A stretch of DNA of 64,000 bases from Ruegeria arenilitoris (lineage in GTDB: Bacteria > Pseudomonadota > Alphaproteobacteria > Rhodobacterales > Rhodobacteraceae): assembly GCF_013035315.1 (NCBI RefSeq), contig NZ_WQHP01000010.1, positions 1 through 64,000 of the forward strand. Reading direction: 5' to 3'. Below the pieces are notes generated by a model. The model saw only the letters and a program-made list of their open reading frames with translations. It did no database searches and had not been told where the DNA came from. Each line of letters starts with the position of its first letter. Positions within the stretch are counted from its first letter, which is position 1. The position numbers and the translations under genes were made by a program. Below are positions 1 through 7,525 of this stretch, one piece after another.

Positions 1-135
1 GTTTTTCGAACCGTGAATCATGCCACCAGACGGAAATCAATGGGTCCTGACCCTAGGTTTAAGGCTTGCACTCTAATGCCGAAACTTCAGAATTGGGGTG
101 CGCGCATTGAAAATTCAGATTTGGAGAAAATAGTA

Positions 136-1002
136 ATGAAGCGAGTATTTCAGCAACCATTTGACATGGGTTGGGCTACGGTTGTTGCTGCCGTTATTGC
201 TTCCGCAACTACGTTTATATTTTGGATTTTGGGTCCAGATGTTGAGAGCATCACCGAAGCAAAAAATGAAAGAATTAGTGAGCTTGTCAAGGAGCTGGAA
301 GTCGAAAAAGAAATGCTTCAGCTTTCGGAAAAAGCCAAAATCAACTGTCTTACAGAGAAGGCTAGCCTTGCGGCAACACTGACTGCTGAGCAGGCTAACA
401 GAAAGCAAATAATCGAAAGCGAGCGTGCAAAATTCTCTTGTAAATCCATAGAGTTAGAATACGGAAACGAAAGAGAGCTTTGGAATAAGCGCAACAAGGA
501 ACTTGAGCTTAATCTTCAAGATGCAACACTGAGGCTTAACCAAGCGGAAAACGACAAGGAAGCTGCTGAAAATGAAGCGAGAAAAGCAATAAACGACCTG
601 AATGCATTGAGGAGCAGGATGGACCGGAACATCGACTTGCAGTTGAGCTATGATAGTGTCGAGAAGATCTTGGAAGATCTGGCCTCGGAAAGCACTGATT
701 TTAATGAGAAAACTTCTGTGGAGCGATTGAGGGCTTTCCAGCTGGAGGTTATTCGTGAACTAAGTCTCATTGAAGATTTTCGTAGTCGGTCTGATGAAGT
801 GGAATACTACTTTAACGCGGACATTAAAGAGTTCCTTGACCGCCTTTTGGACCGCCAAGGCGAAACAGACGCCCCACTTGATGCGGAAACATATCAACGC
901 GAACTCGGTGAGCTTTTAAAGAACCATAATTCCCGAGAAGGCGATTTTGAAAAGAAACTGGATCTACTATTGAACGCCGAAAAGAACCTAAACTCGAATT
1001 GA
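136..1002 (+). CDS. Membrane-anchored coiled-coil protein, unknown function
   Basis: 288 residues from the ATG at 136, which has GGAG at 123-126; the frame stays open upstream to about base 13, but that stretch has no clear ribosome site. One hydrophobic segment at about residues 13-33 is followed by a long, charged, heptad-like helical region (about 40-200, rich in Glu, Lys, Leu) and a second acidic helical part. Expected topology is a short N-terminal tail, one membrane pass and a large coiled-coil domain. I do not recognise a family. Base composition is AT-richer than the chromosome further right, and the gene lies at the outer part of the satellite-like island, where cargo genes usually sit. 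A role in blocking phage or plasmids is possible but nothing in the sequence proves it. Confidence 0.7.
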   Translation: MKRVFQQPFDMGWATVVAAVIASATTFIFWILGPDVESITEAKNERISELVKELEVEKEMLQLSEKAKINCLTEKASLAATLTAEQANRKQIIESERAKFSCKSIELEYGNERELWNKRNKELELNLQDATLRLNQAENDKEAAENEARKAINDLNALRSRMDRNIDLQLSYDSVEKILEDLASESTDFNEKTSVERLRAFQLEVIRELSLIEDFRSRSDEVEYYFNADIKEFLDRLLDRQGETDAPLDAETYQRELGELLKNHNSREGDFEKKLDLLLNAEKNLNSN

Positions 1003-1094
1003 ACTGCCGGCGCTTTTGTTTTGTCGCCTGGTTGAAGAACAAGGTTGGAAGTGCTCCCTATCAGTACGAACTGGTAAAGCTCGTTTGATGGTTG

Positions 1095-1781
1095 TCACCA
1101 AAACCTTCGGCAAACGCCTTCGCTTATCATTATCCCGCCCAGGTCCCGGCCGTCTTCCAAACGGCAACTGCCGATCTTACGGTCATAGCTAGTTCGCCCA
1201 TTAAGGTAACAGGTCAGATTCTGGTCCGTGACTAGGGTTTGCATCCGCCCAGTTGCCTGGCGGCCCTTCGTCGTTCCCCGCTCTGAGCAGTCAAGCGAGC
1301 CGAAGCGAATAGGAACACCTGCAACCTCTATAGTGTCACCATCTCGGACGCGGGTCACGCGACCCCTGAGCTCTTGGGTACTAGTCAAGGCAACAACAGT
1401 ACCCAGATATTCCGGAAACCGTTCAACAGCCTGGAAAACCAAAAATATGGCAACACCCAAAGCAATGATCAAAGATAGCAGTTTGTTACCCTTTGCTTTG
1501 TGACGTCTGCGGTTCTTGGCGAAGGCTCTTCGGCTTGTTTTGAGCCTGGCTGGGGAATTTGGCTGACGGACGCTGCGTGATTTCATGCGCGTTTGCTTTG
1601 TCGTAATTTTCAGAAGTTGACTGTATTGCTTCTTGGTTAGGTTTGTTCCAGTGCCGTGGCGATCAAGCTTACTCTTGATGCCCCTAAGAAAATCTCGCTC
1701 CCACTCATTCAACAAGGTTGATGCGAGCGCCAAGTTAATACAGCGTTGTATCTCGTCCAATTTTTCGGGTGTAAATGGCAT
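1095..1781 (-). CDS. Membrane-anchored staphylococcal-nuclease-like (SNase) protein
   Basis: 228 residues. Residues 1-60 form a helical region, 65-99 are strongly basic, 100-118 are a membrane segment, and 139-228 are an SNase/OB-fold domain. The key nuclease residues can be aligned: the RVRDGDT strand (145-151) carries the metal-binding Asp, IRFGSLDCSE supplies Arg159, Asp164 and Glu167, and YDRKIG supplies Arg201. Four cysteines (165, 191, 206, 224) could form disulfides. The basic side before the membrane segment suggests N-in topology, placing the nuclease domain in the periplasm. GGAG lies about 11 bases before the ATG. SNase-like proteins cut DNA or RNA with calcium. In a mobile island it may degrade incoming DNA or be plain cargo; both are inference. 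Confidence 0.82.
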   Translation of the reverse strand: MPFTPEKLDEIQRCINLALASTLLNEWERDFLRGIKSKLDRHGTGTNLTKKQYSQLLKITTKQTRMKSRSVRQPNSPARLKTSRRAFAKNRRRHKAKGNKLLSLIIALGVAIFLVFQAVERFPEYLGTVVALTSTQELRGRVTRVRDGDTIEVAGVPIRFGSLDCSERGTTKGRQATGRMQTLVTDQNLTCYLNGRTSYDRKIGSCRLEDGRDLGGIMISEGVCRRFW

Positions 1782-1987
1782 TTTGCTTCAATCTCCACTC
1801 AGCTTACCCCCGAAAATTGGCTTATTTGGCAAAAGGGCAACCCACAGGTTCCTTTAGCTAAACCACTGTTGTGAATAAGCTGCGTAATGACAGTTTTACC
1901 GGAGGCATCCTAGTGCGCTAAAAACTCCGGCTCGTATAAATCTTGGTCTGCCCCCTGCGGGCAGTTGCTGCGGCTCCCGTCCTGCAG

Positions 1988-2365
1988 TTAGTTGATAGGT
2001 TCAGGACTGGTATGCTCTGAGGTGAAGTCACGCCTCAGCTTATTGTAATCAAGCAGGCTTGTACCCAACGCAGGGCTTAGGCCAAGCAGATGGGTGTATT
2101 GTTCGATCACCCCGGCCAAGGAAATCCGACGCAAACCCACAAGGTCCGCCTCTTCAGTTAGGAACCAGTCGTCTCCCTGTTTATCAATCTTCCGTTGCTC
2201 CAGTTTCCGCAGGTCGAGCAGGGTGCACACGGCGCTGACGTATATGCGTATCAGGTCGGCGTGCAGCACCGTAAAATACCCAATAGGACGACTGTGCACC
2301 ACCGCAGCCCATTTCGTTGCTTCGCGTTCGGGCAAGTCGGCAGGAGCCGGGAGATACTCGGTCAT
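1988..2365 (-). CDS. P27-like phage terminase small subunit (probable)
   Basis: 125 residues. The layout matches the P27 family of small terminases: an N-terminal LPAPADLPEREATKW segment, a first helical pair containing a DLIRIYVSAVCTL helix, a middle linker, and a C-terminal helical part ending with LLGLSPALGTSLL, the place where the family has its GLTPSSR-like motif. Small terminases recognise the packaging site and guide the large subunit. AAGGAC sits about 6 bases before the ATG. No large terminase, portal or capsid gene is near, so alone it could only redirect another phage's packaging machine, as satellites do, or be a relic. The family call rests on pattern, not on a profile search. 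Confidence 0.6.
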   Translation of the reverse strand: MTEYLPAPADLPEREATKWAAVVHSRPIGYFTVLHADLIRIYVSAVCTLLDLRKLEQRKIDKQGDDWFLTEEADLVGLRRISLAGVIEQYTHLLGLSPALGTSLLDYNKLRRDFTSEHTSPEPIN

Positions 2366-2463
2366 ACCAAGTCCTTTATACTTTGGGTGGAGCTAAAGGA
2401 TAGCGGTTACAACTTCTGGAGGTAAAGGGCACTATAAATAAGGCGAAATTCAACTTCGTAGTA

Positions 2464-2495
2464 GGTGGGCGCACCGCGCCACACCTCTGTTTTTT
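2464..2495 (+). terminator. Rho-independent terminator with no + strand gene before it
   Basis: GGTG-GGCGC (2464-2472), loop ACC, GCGCC-A-CACC (2476-2485), then a run of six T at 2490-2495. The T-run is on the + strand, but both nearest genes (1988-2365 and 2511-3428) run on the - strand. It may end an antisense or small RNA, or stop transcription entering from the left. Confidence 0.5.
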
Positions 2496-2510
2496 ATTAG
2501 TTGGTCAGTC

Positions 2511-3428
2511 TCATCGGTTTGGCACTAACAAACCACGCAGTTCTGGTGGTCCATAAACCGAGACAAAACCATTCTTTGTGTCCGTAAACCTTCCGGCTTC
2601 GACAATGACATCATTGTCTTGGGATCTAAGATGGAATTTCCCACCGTTGAAGCGATCCGAAGTTAAAGAGAACTGAAAAACGTCGTTCACTTTCGCTGAA
2701 ACTTCGACGTTTTCAGCGATATTGTGACCGACAAATAGAGATGATGCGCCTCGCTTGCCGGAAAAGAGGGCAAATCCATTACCGTTTATGTCTGACCCGA
2801 TCCTATAGAAAGGGATTTTATCGGAAATGGCTTGAATGGATGAAGTTCCGTCGCGATTTGCATAAATCCACGTCCCAAATTCTCCGCTGCTAGGTCCAAG
2901 CCAAATGGTCGACAACGCGGGGTCTTTGCCGGCGGCAAACCCGCCAACACTTTCGTTGTTCGAGTCCACAATTTCCAAGGCGGACGTTCGGACGATCTCC
3001 ACACCGTTGCCTATTGTTGATTTCACAACGGTTGTAACGAAGTCAGTTGACACATTTTCTACCGCCAGGGCCACTTCGTTTCTTACGCTTGCTTTGGCTG
3101 CAATGAGGGCTTCATCAAAGGCTGCACCCGCGTTTTCGACCGTTTTTTTCAAAATATTTGTTTGACTTATGACGACCCCCAGGTCCTTCTCAGCCCTTTC
3201 CAGTTCTTTCTTGGTAGTGTCCAGAACCTTGTAACCCCATGCACCACTCAGGCCGAAGATAATGGCAACTACACCAATGATTTTGCTATAAATTTCGTAT
3301 GTCTGGACTTTCGCGGCCAATGCCTCGACTTTTTCTTCCAGTTTTTTGACGGGGTCTTCCAATACAGTGTTCCTTTGGTTCTGCTTGTGTTGTCCAAGGG
3401 CGCAGCTAAGCCGCTCAACATGATGCAT
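2511..3428 (-). CDS. Single-pass membrane protein with coiled coil and beta-rich C-terminal domain
   Basis: 305 residues. AGAGGA lies 4 bases before the ATG at 3428. Residues 22-46 are a charged helix (DPVKKLEEKVEALAAKV), 49-67 a membrane segment (IIGVVAIIFGLSGAWGY), and 70-145 another amphipathic helical part. The rest, starting at ALEIVDSNNESVGGF, is rich in Gly, Ser, Phe and Asn with alternating hydrophobic residues, so probably beta-rich. The pattern around IVDSNNESVGGF resembles short repeats seen in some phage structural proteins, which is only a visual likeness. No known catalytic motif is seen. The gene has the AT-rich composition of the island and is followed on the - strand by the terminase-like gene. 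Confidence 0.7.
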   Translation of the reverse strand: MHHVERLSCALGQHKQNQRNTVLEDPVKKLEEKVEALAAKVQTYEIYSKIIGVVAIIFGLSGAWGYKVLDTTKKELERAEKDLGVVISQTNILKKTVENAGAAFDEALIAAKASVRNEVALAVENVSTDFVTTVVKSTIGNGVEIVRTSALEIVDSNNESVGGFAAGKDPALSTIWLGPSSGEFGTWIYANRDGTSSIQAISDKIPFYRIGSDINGNGFALFSGKRGASSLFVGHNIAENVEVSAKVNDVFQFSLTSDRFNGGKFHLRSQDNDVIVEAGRFTDTKNGFVSVYGPPELRGLLVPNR

Positions 3429-3500
3429 TAATTCCTCTGAATAGCTCGAGCAAGAACCTGAGACAAAATCTTTGGTTGTGTGGCTAAAGAAATCTTCGCG

Positions 3501-3677
3501 CTATTGTCCGATATTTCCAACTTGCTCCGGCTCAGTCGGCAACGGATGGTCTGGTGGGGCAACGCCGTGGGCGTCCAACCACTCCAGGACGACCAACCAA
3601 TCGTCCTGTGGACCGCGCGTACAACGCATCTGGCGCGCAGATTCAAGCTTACACCTCAAGTCATAAGGAATAGTCAT
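3501..3677 (-). CDS. Small conserved-looking protein, unknown function
   Basis: 58 residues from the ATG at 3677 (an in-frame ATG exists 5 codons earlier at 3692). The composition looks like a real small protein: DDWLVVLEWLDAHGVAPPDH has the helical, acidic-aromatic character of short phage-island proteins. It lies upstream of the 2511-3428 gene on the same strand, with 72 bases between. The ribosome site is weak. The remaining bases of the 3429-3791 gap show no other coding signal that I trust. Confidence 0.42.
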   Translation of the reverse strand: MTIPYDLRCKLESARQMRCTRGPQDDWLVVLEWLDAHGVAPPDHPLPTEPEQVGNIGQ

Positions 3678-3731
3678 TGGCCAGCGTCTCATACAGGTGT
3701 TCTATTTTTGTTCTTGGGGTCGTGCAAGGCC

Positions 3732-3743
3732 TAGCCAGCAACA
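3732..3743 (+). repeat. Direct repeat, left copy (TAGCCAGCAACA)
   Basis: The 12-base word at 3732-3743 recurs exactly at 4282-4293. A second shared word, TACCTGC, follows 11 bases later here (3755-3761) and directly in the right copy (4294-4300). The two copies bracket the DUF2441 gene. Confidence 0.6.
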
Positions 3744-3791
3744 AATCTCGTTGCTACCTGCTGTCAGTCGTGTTTGTCTGCACTTCCCAAA

Positions 3792-4274
3792 ATGAACAGT
3801 TCAAATACCGAGATGAATAATCCAATGCATTCAACATTCTATCACATCGCGCCAATACCTTTAGGCGTAGGGAGCGAGATACTACCCGGGAACTTTTGGC
3901 GCATTCGGTCCAATTTGGAAATTGATCGGAGAAAGGCTGATATGGAATTGGCCTATGAGACTGTGAGGGCAAAAGAGTTTAGTGGCAAACCGAGCAGACA
4001 AGACTGTGTATTTTGCTGCGAAAGCGAAGCAGATGCTCGCAGGTTTGCCGAAATCCACGGTCGTGCGACGAATTTGATCTATGAAGTAGAATTAGTCGAT
4101 CAAAGTGCTTTGGTTCACAAAACCAATTATGAACTGATAGATTTTGAGGCAGGGCCGACGAAATGGGATGAACTTGCTCGCAGTTATTGGTCTGATGGGC
4201 ACACTGAAAACATCGAAGTTATCTGCGGTGGAGCGATTAGAATTGTTAGGTTTGTCGGCCCGGTTACACCTTAA
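3792..4274 (+). CDS. DUF2441 family protein
   Basis: 160 residues from the ATG at 3792; ATGs at 3813 and 3825 are also possible starts, and the conserved core begins only at FYHIAP. Family features in order: YHIAPIPLGVGSEILPGNF, a RAKEFSGKPSRQDCVFCCE block, a LIYEVELVD strand, and a C-terminal YWSDGH...IEVICGGAIRIVRF part. The function of DUF2441 is unsettled; the single-domain layout opening with a Tyr-His strand recalls small ADP-ribosyltransferase-like folds, which is my inference. The gene is framed by the direct repeats at 3732 and 4282 and is clearly AT-rich, so it may have moved in as a unit. It has no obvious partner gene such as an antitoxin. Confidence 0.68.
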   Translation: MNSSNTEMNNPMHSTFYHIAPIPLGVGSEILPGNFWRIRSNLEIDRRKADMELAYETVRAKEFSGKPSRQDCVFCCESEADARRFAEIHGRATNLIYEVELVDQSALVHKTNYELIDFEAGPTKWDELARSYWSDGHTENIEVICGGAIRIVRFVGPVTP

Positions 4275-4281
4275 GAGAAAG

Positions 4282-4293
4282 TAGCCAGCAACA
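4282..4293 (+). repeat. Direct repeat, right copy (TAGCCAGCAACA)
   Basis: Exact copy of the word at 3732-3743, starting 7 bases after the stop codon of the DUF2441 gene, and continuing as TACCTGC. Confidence 0.6.
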
Positions 4294-4317
4294 TACCTGC
4301 AGTGTTACGCTGTGCGC

Positions 4318-4515
4318 ATGGAAGACATATTCATACTCGTGCTGTACGTTCTGGCGATGGTCGCGCTGCTGTGGCTGTATTTCGTCGTGCCGTGGAATAT
4401 GGCCAAGAACCGAAATCGCAACCCGTGGATCTGGGTCGGCATCAGCATCGTCGGATCACCCCTTCTGGCCATCCTGCTACTGTACGCTCTGGGCGACGCA
4501 CCGAACACGGTTTAG
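4318..4515 (+). CDS. Small membrane protein with two membrane segments
   Basis: 65 residues from the ATG at 4318 (a GTG two codons earlier is possible). Two hydrophobic segments, about 3-23 and 38-58, are joined by a basic loop NMAKNRNRNPWIW, giving a hairpin topology. Composition (Trp and Leu rich helices, Asn-Arg-Asn-Pro turn) is typical of a real short membrane protein. No clear ribosome site is seen. It faces the primase-helicase gene convergently, with the putative origin between them. Function unknown; a holin-like or superinfection role is possible but unsupported. Confidence 0.5.
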   Translation: MEDIFILVLYVLAMVALLWLYFVVPWNMAKNRNRNPWIWVGISIVGSPLLAILLLYALGDAPNTV

Positions 4516-4631
4516 GCCGCACAACGGAGTTTGGTGCGGGTCGTCAGGTCATACGGAGTGCGATTGTTTTGGTTTTCCCCTATTCTCCATTCTTCCCTCC
4601 TTATTCTTAATTTCTTCGCAATAAGAGAAAA

Positions 4632-4826
4632 GATACGACCCGTACGACCCGATGCTGTGTAACCCGCTGTTACTACGTGGAATTGATAAGGTCGTATCTA
4701 CGACCCGGGATACGACCCGCAAGGGAGTTTTCTATTGTCCGGTTGGTTTCTGTACGACACGCAGGTGCTTGCGGTCCACTGGTTCGTCATCCTGCAGGTC
4801 GGATACGACCCGGTAGATACGACCCG
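4632..4826 (+). repeat. Iteron array, candidate replication origin
   Basis: The word GATACGACCCG occurs at 4632-4642, 4709-4719, 4802-4812 and 4816-4826. The shorter form TACGACCCG occurs at 4643-4651 and 4699-4707. A degenerate TACGACACG is at 4753-4761, and an inverted copy GGTCGTATC is at 4690-4698. Most start-to-start distances are 10-14 bases or multiples, which suits protein binding along one helix face. An AT- and pyrimidine-rich stretch (about 4562-4632) lies beside it and could be the unwinding element. The array starts outside and runs into the last 95 bases of the primase-helicase gene. Iterons next to a primase-helicase gene are the usual origin layout of P4-like and PICI satellites. 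Confidence 0.72.
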
Positions 4827-7146
4827 CATTATCAGCAGCGATACCCATTGTGCTTCCGCGTGGGTCGAAGGGTGCGATACCAAGTAAAGACGACCAGTGC
4901 GCGGACAGCGGCAAGAAGTTCTTACGCACCAACTCGGAATTTGGTTCCTTGCCGAAATCGTGTTGGGAATAAAATCCCAATTTCGTCTGAACGCCGGAGC
5001 CTTGGAACAGCGACCGTCGGCGGTCCCAAACCTTACGGAAACCAAGAGCAGTCAGCACGTGTTTGGCGACGAGGTCCGGGCGGCCTTTCGGCTTGTCTAT
5101 TTGCCGGTCCTTTACCGCAGTCTTGATAAATTCGCGCACGTCCTGCGACGACAGCACAAGGGTTTTGGCGAAGGTGCCGAGGTGTTCTTGTACGTATTGC
5201 GCAGCTTCTGAAAGGTTGTCTTCTTGTAGGTCAAGTTTGCGGTCGGTAATCGGTGCTTCGACCGTGTAGCCTTTTTCAATGCCTTCTGGCGTCCCAATCA
5301 GGGACATTATCCGGGGTGCTTCGGCCAGCGCCCAATGTAGCACGGCTTGCTTGCCGCCTTTCTTATAGAACCAGCTGCGCAACCCCGATATCTGGTCCGC
5401 GGACATTTTGGTTTCGGTAACGCGCGGCACAAAGTAACGGCGGTCGGTGTCGTCGATGTTAATGGCGCTATCGTGGTTAGAGGACAGATACCAATAGCCG
5501 ATATTGCGGGTTGTGGCCTTGCCCCGGTAACGTTCCGCGATCGACACAAACTCGTTGGTAATGTACGGCTTCAAGGCTTCGGTAAAGCCCCACGGACTTT
5601 TGCCGCTCTCTCGGGCTTCTTCTACAACAATTATTCGCTTGCCTCGATACCATTCGTTAAACCTGTCGCTGCTAAACAACTGGGGTGTTATCTCGTCCGC
5701 GTTGTCCCGACCAACCAGTTCCGACAGCAGTTCGCCGAAGGTAGTTTTGCCTGTCCCGGTCTCATGCGATATCGCGCAGATAGCCCACAGGAACCCTCGG
5801 TCTCGCGTCCGGTTTCCAGCGACCACAGCGAACCAAGCAAGAGCGATATTCCGTTCGCGTGGGTCTGGGAATAGGTGTTCGGCGAAGGCCAGGAAGGGAG
5901 CAATGTCGCCTTCTACCGGGTCGAAGTCTGGGCCACGGAACAGGTTGGCGTATCTGCGGCCACCATCGTAGAACAGCGCGCCAAACGGTAGACTGGGGTC
6001 GGTGCCATAGTCGTACACGATTTCTGTGTGAGGCGACGCGACCACCTGTTCGTATGCGTTCTTACTTGGGGCAAACGGGTGGTGGTAGTAGCTGGTAAAC
6101 GTGCCAGAAGTTACTTCTTCGTCAGGGTCGAGCTTGCGCAGTTCGCACACGGTTTTGCGGTTCTTAAAGTGGACGAATAGTTCTGCGTAGTGTGGACGGA
6201 AGAAATACGACACTCGTTCTCCTCCTTGCGGCCCAGTGGTTACAATCCGATCATACGGAAACGTGCGCAGCCGAAACTTCGACATAAAATCCACACCCCG
6301 TGCACCAAACGTCCCGTCTGCTAAATCCCACCCAGACCCGTCGTGTTTCTTCGGGTTACGTAACTGGTCGAAGTAGGACGGGTCCGATATGTAAACCGCA
6401 GCAGCAATCCCTTCTAAAGCGTCGGCCAGCCGCACAGCTTTCTCTAATCCAGGCTTGTCCTTGTCGCGGAATATGTAAACGGTGCGACCGCGCAAAGGCC
6501 GAAGGTCCGTTTGCTGTGGTCCTGCGCCAGCCATAACCGAAGCGTGGGCCATACGCCGCAGTTGTTTGTGCCAAGGGTGGGTTTCGTCTTGCGTTGCGAT
6601 ATTGCCGGCGTCAGCCGCGTCTTCGCCTTCGTGCAGCGCCACGGGTATGTCTGGGGTGCGTTTCTCTATTCTGTCTAGGCCATACAGCGGTCGTTGTTCG
6701 CCGCTAGGCCAACCGGGCACCCACCGCTGGCCGTTTTCGTCCTTGCCGAAATAATAGGGCTTAACCACTTTGTCTTGCCCAGACCCCCAACGCAGAACAA
6801 CAGCCAGCAGGGCGTTTTCGCCGTTGCGTATTTCGTGGATTTTGTCTGCTTTATTTGCTTGTTTAGGTAGGCCGAACGACACGGGGACTTCTGGTATTCG
6901 CTTTGGTTTGTCGCGCTGGCTTGGTTTGTCAGCCCAAGCAACGTTTTCTACAAGCTCGTTTGCGGCGGTCTCTAGGTCGGACTTGCTACAGCGTCGAGCC
7001 AGACAGCACAGGTGGTAGGTGCCGGGTTGGTCGCCGGGACGAACCAGCAGCGACGGATTGTGGTCCGTGTGGCCAGGACCAATACACCGGATTGTGGTTT
7101 CTTTTCCTTGGTCTGCGAGTGCCAAGGCTTGCGTAAATGTAGGCAT
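4732..7146 (-). CDS. Primase-helicase (CHC2-like zinc site, TOPRIM, SF3/DUF5906-type helicase)
   Basis: 804 residues. N-terminal Cys/His cluster (Cys21, His26, Cys47, Cys48, Cys53) looks like a primase zinc site. A TOPRIM-like region follows, with Glu173 in LHEGEDAADAG and Asp228/Asp230 in VYIFRDKDKPG. The C-terminal ATPase has Walker A ETGTGKTT (462-469), Walker B RIIVVEEA (504-511) and a sensor/arginine part YLSSNHDSAINIDDTDRR (553-570), as in phage and satellite replication helicases. It should prime and unwind DNA at an origin; iterons lie at its own 3' end. AGGGGA sits 4 bases before the ATG. It is transcribed away from the HTH and 66-residue genes, on their strand, after a 379-base leader with repeated words. 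Full length and apparently intact. Confidence 0.9.
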   Translation of the reverse strand: MPTFTQALALADQGKETTIRCIGPGHTDHNPSLLVRPGDQPGTYHLCCLARRCSKSDLETAANELVENVAWADKPSQRDKPKRIPEVPVSFGLPKQANKADKIHEIRNGENALLAVVLRWGSGQDKVVKPYYFGKDENGQRWVPGWPSGEQRPLYGLDRIEKRTPDIPVALHEGEDAADAGNIATQDETHPWHKQLRRMAHASVMAGAGPQQTDLRPLRGRTVYIFRDKDKPGLEKAVRLADALEGIAAAVYISDPSYFDQLRNPKKHDGSGWDLADGTFGARGVDFMSKFRLRTFPYDRIVTTGPQGGERVSYFFRPHYAELFVHFKNRKTVCELRKLDPDEEVTSGTFTSYYHHPFAPSKNAYEQVVASPHTEIVYDYGTDPSLPFGALFYDGGRRYANLFRGPDFDPVEGDIAPFLAFAEHLFPDPRERNIALAWFAVVAGNRTRDRGFLWAICAISHETGTGKTTFGELLSELVGRDNADEITPQLFSSDRFNEWYRGKRIIVVEEARESGKSPWGFTEALKPYITNEFVSIAERYRGKATTRNIGYWYLSSNHDSAINIDDTDRRYFVPRVTETKMSADQISGLRSWFYKKGGKQAVLHWALAEAPRIMSLIGTPEGIEKGYTVEAPITDRKLDLQEDNLSEAAQYVQEHLGTFAKTLVLSSQDVREFIKTAVKDRQIDKPKGRPDLVAKHVLTALGFRKVWDRRRSLFQGSGVQTKLGFYSQHDFGKEPNSELVRKNFLPLSAHWSSLLGIAPFDPRGSTMGIAADNAGRIYRVVSDLQDDEPVDRKHLRVVQKPTGQ

Positions 7147-7172
7147 TTTGTCCCCTATCTATTTTGGCTAGG

Positions 7173-7249
7173 GGCTTTACTCGCTGGGTCCTCGTAGCTA
7201 AACTCAGGGTTGTAAAGCCGTGGTTGGTACCGTTGCGGTCGGCTTTACA
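7173..7249. repeat. GTAAAGCC repeat set in front of the primase gene
   Basis: GGCTTTAC at 7173-7180 and 7241-7248, and the reverse complement GTAAAGCC at 7212-7219. The last two form a 10-base perfect inverted repeat, TGTAAAGCCG (7211-7220) with CGGCTTTACA (7240-7249). The first copy is 27 bases from the primase start codon, so a protein bound here would block or steer its transcription. Confidence 0.5.
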
Positions 7250-7276
7250 CCGCCACAGAACTACGGAAAAATTTGG

Positions 7277-7302
7277 CCCACGACTGCTCATCCGGTCGTG
7301 GG
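7277..7302. repeat. Hairpin CCCACGAC / GTCGTGGG
   Basis: Eight-base stem (7277-7284 with 7295-7302) and a 10-base loop, in the leader of the primase gene; followed on the + strand by a T-rich stretch TACTTTTCTTT. It may be a terminator for + strand transcripts or a leader structure. Confidence 0.4.
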
Positions 7303-7525
7303 TACTTTTCTTTAATCCTGTAGCTCTGTAGTAAGCTGTGTTCGTGCGCAAAACACACGCCAAATATTCGCCTTTTAACAGACGCTTATGTGGGGTACAT
7401 TTCGTGTAAGCTTGGGGCATTTTCTGTTTTTTGTTGCCTCTTGTTGCATTGACCCCCGGTCGTCACAGATGCGGGGATCGATCAGTTTCTGACATCACAA
7501 CCTTAACGAGATATACCTTGCTGGG

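Larger units (their letters stand above)
7147..7525. other. Non-coding leader between the 66-residue gene and the primase gene
   Basis: 379 bases with no coding signal I trust. It contains three copies of the word GTAAAGCC (two as GGCTTTAC), a hairpin at 7277-7302, and a T-rich part near 7421-7440. It probably holds the promoter and operators of the primase-helicase gene. Confidence 0.55.

Noticed and set aside
1948-1964. CTGCCC / GGGCAG hairpin after the terminase-like gene
   Set aside because: Short stem, no T-run on the sense strand of the gene; not enough to call a terminator.
3428-3646. Open frame of 72 codons on the - strand before the 2511-3428 gene
   Set aside because: Arg/Ser/Thr-rich shadow composition; the overlapping 58-residue frame (3501-3677) looks more like a protein.
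6986-7420. Long open frame on the - strand upstream of the primase (144 codons)
   Set aside because: Overlaps the primase in another frame and has unbalanced composition; the primase is the real gene by domain content.
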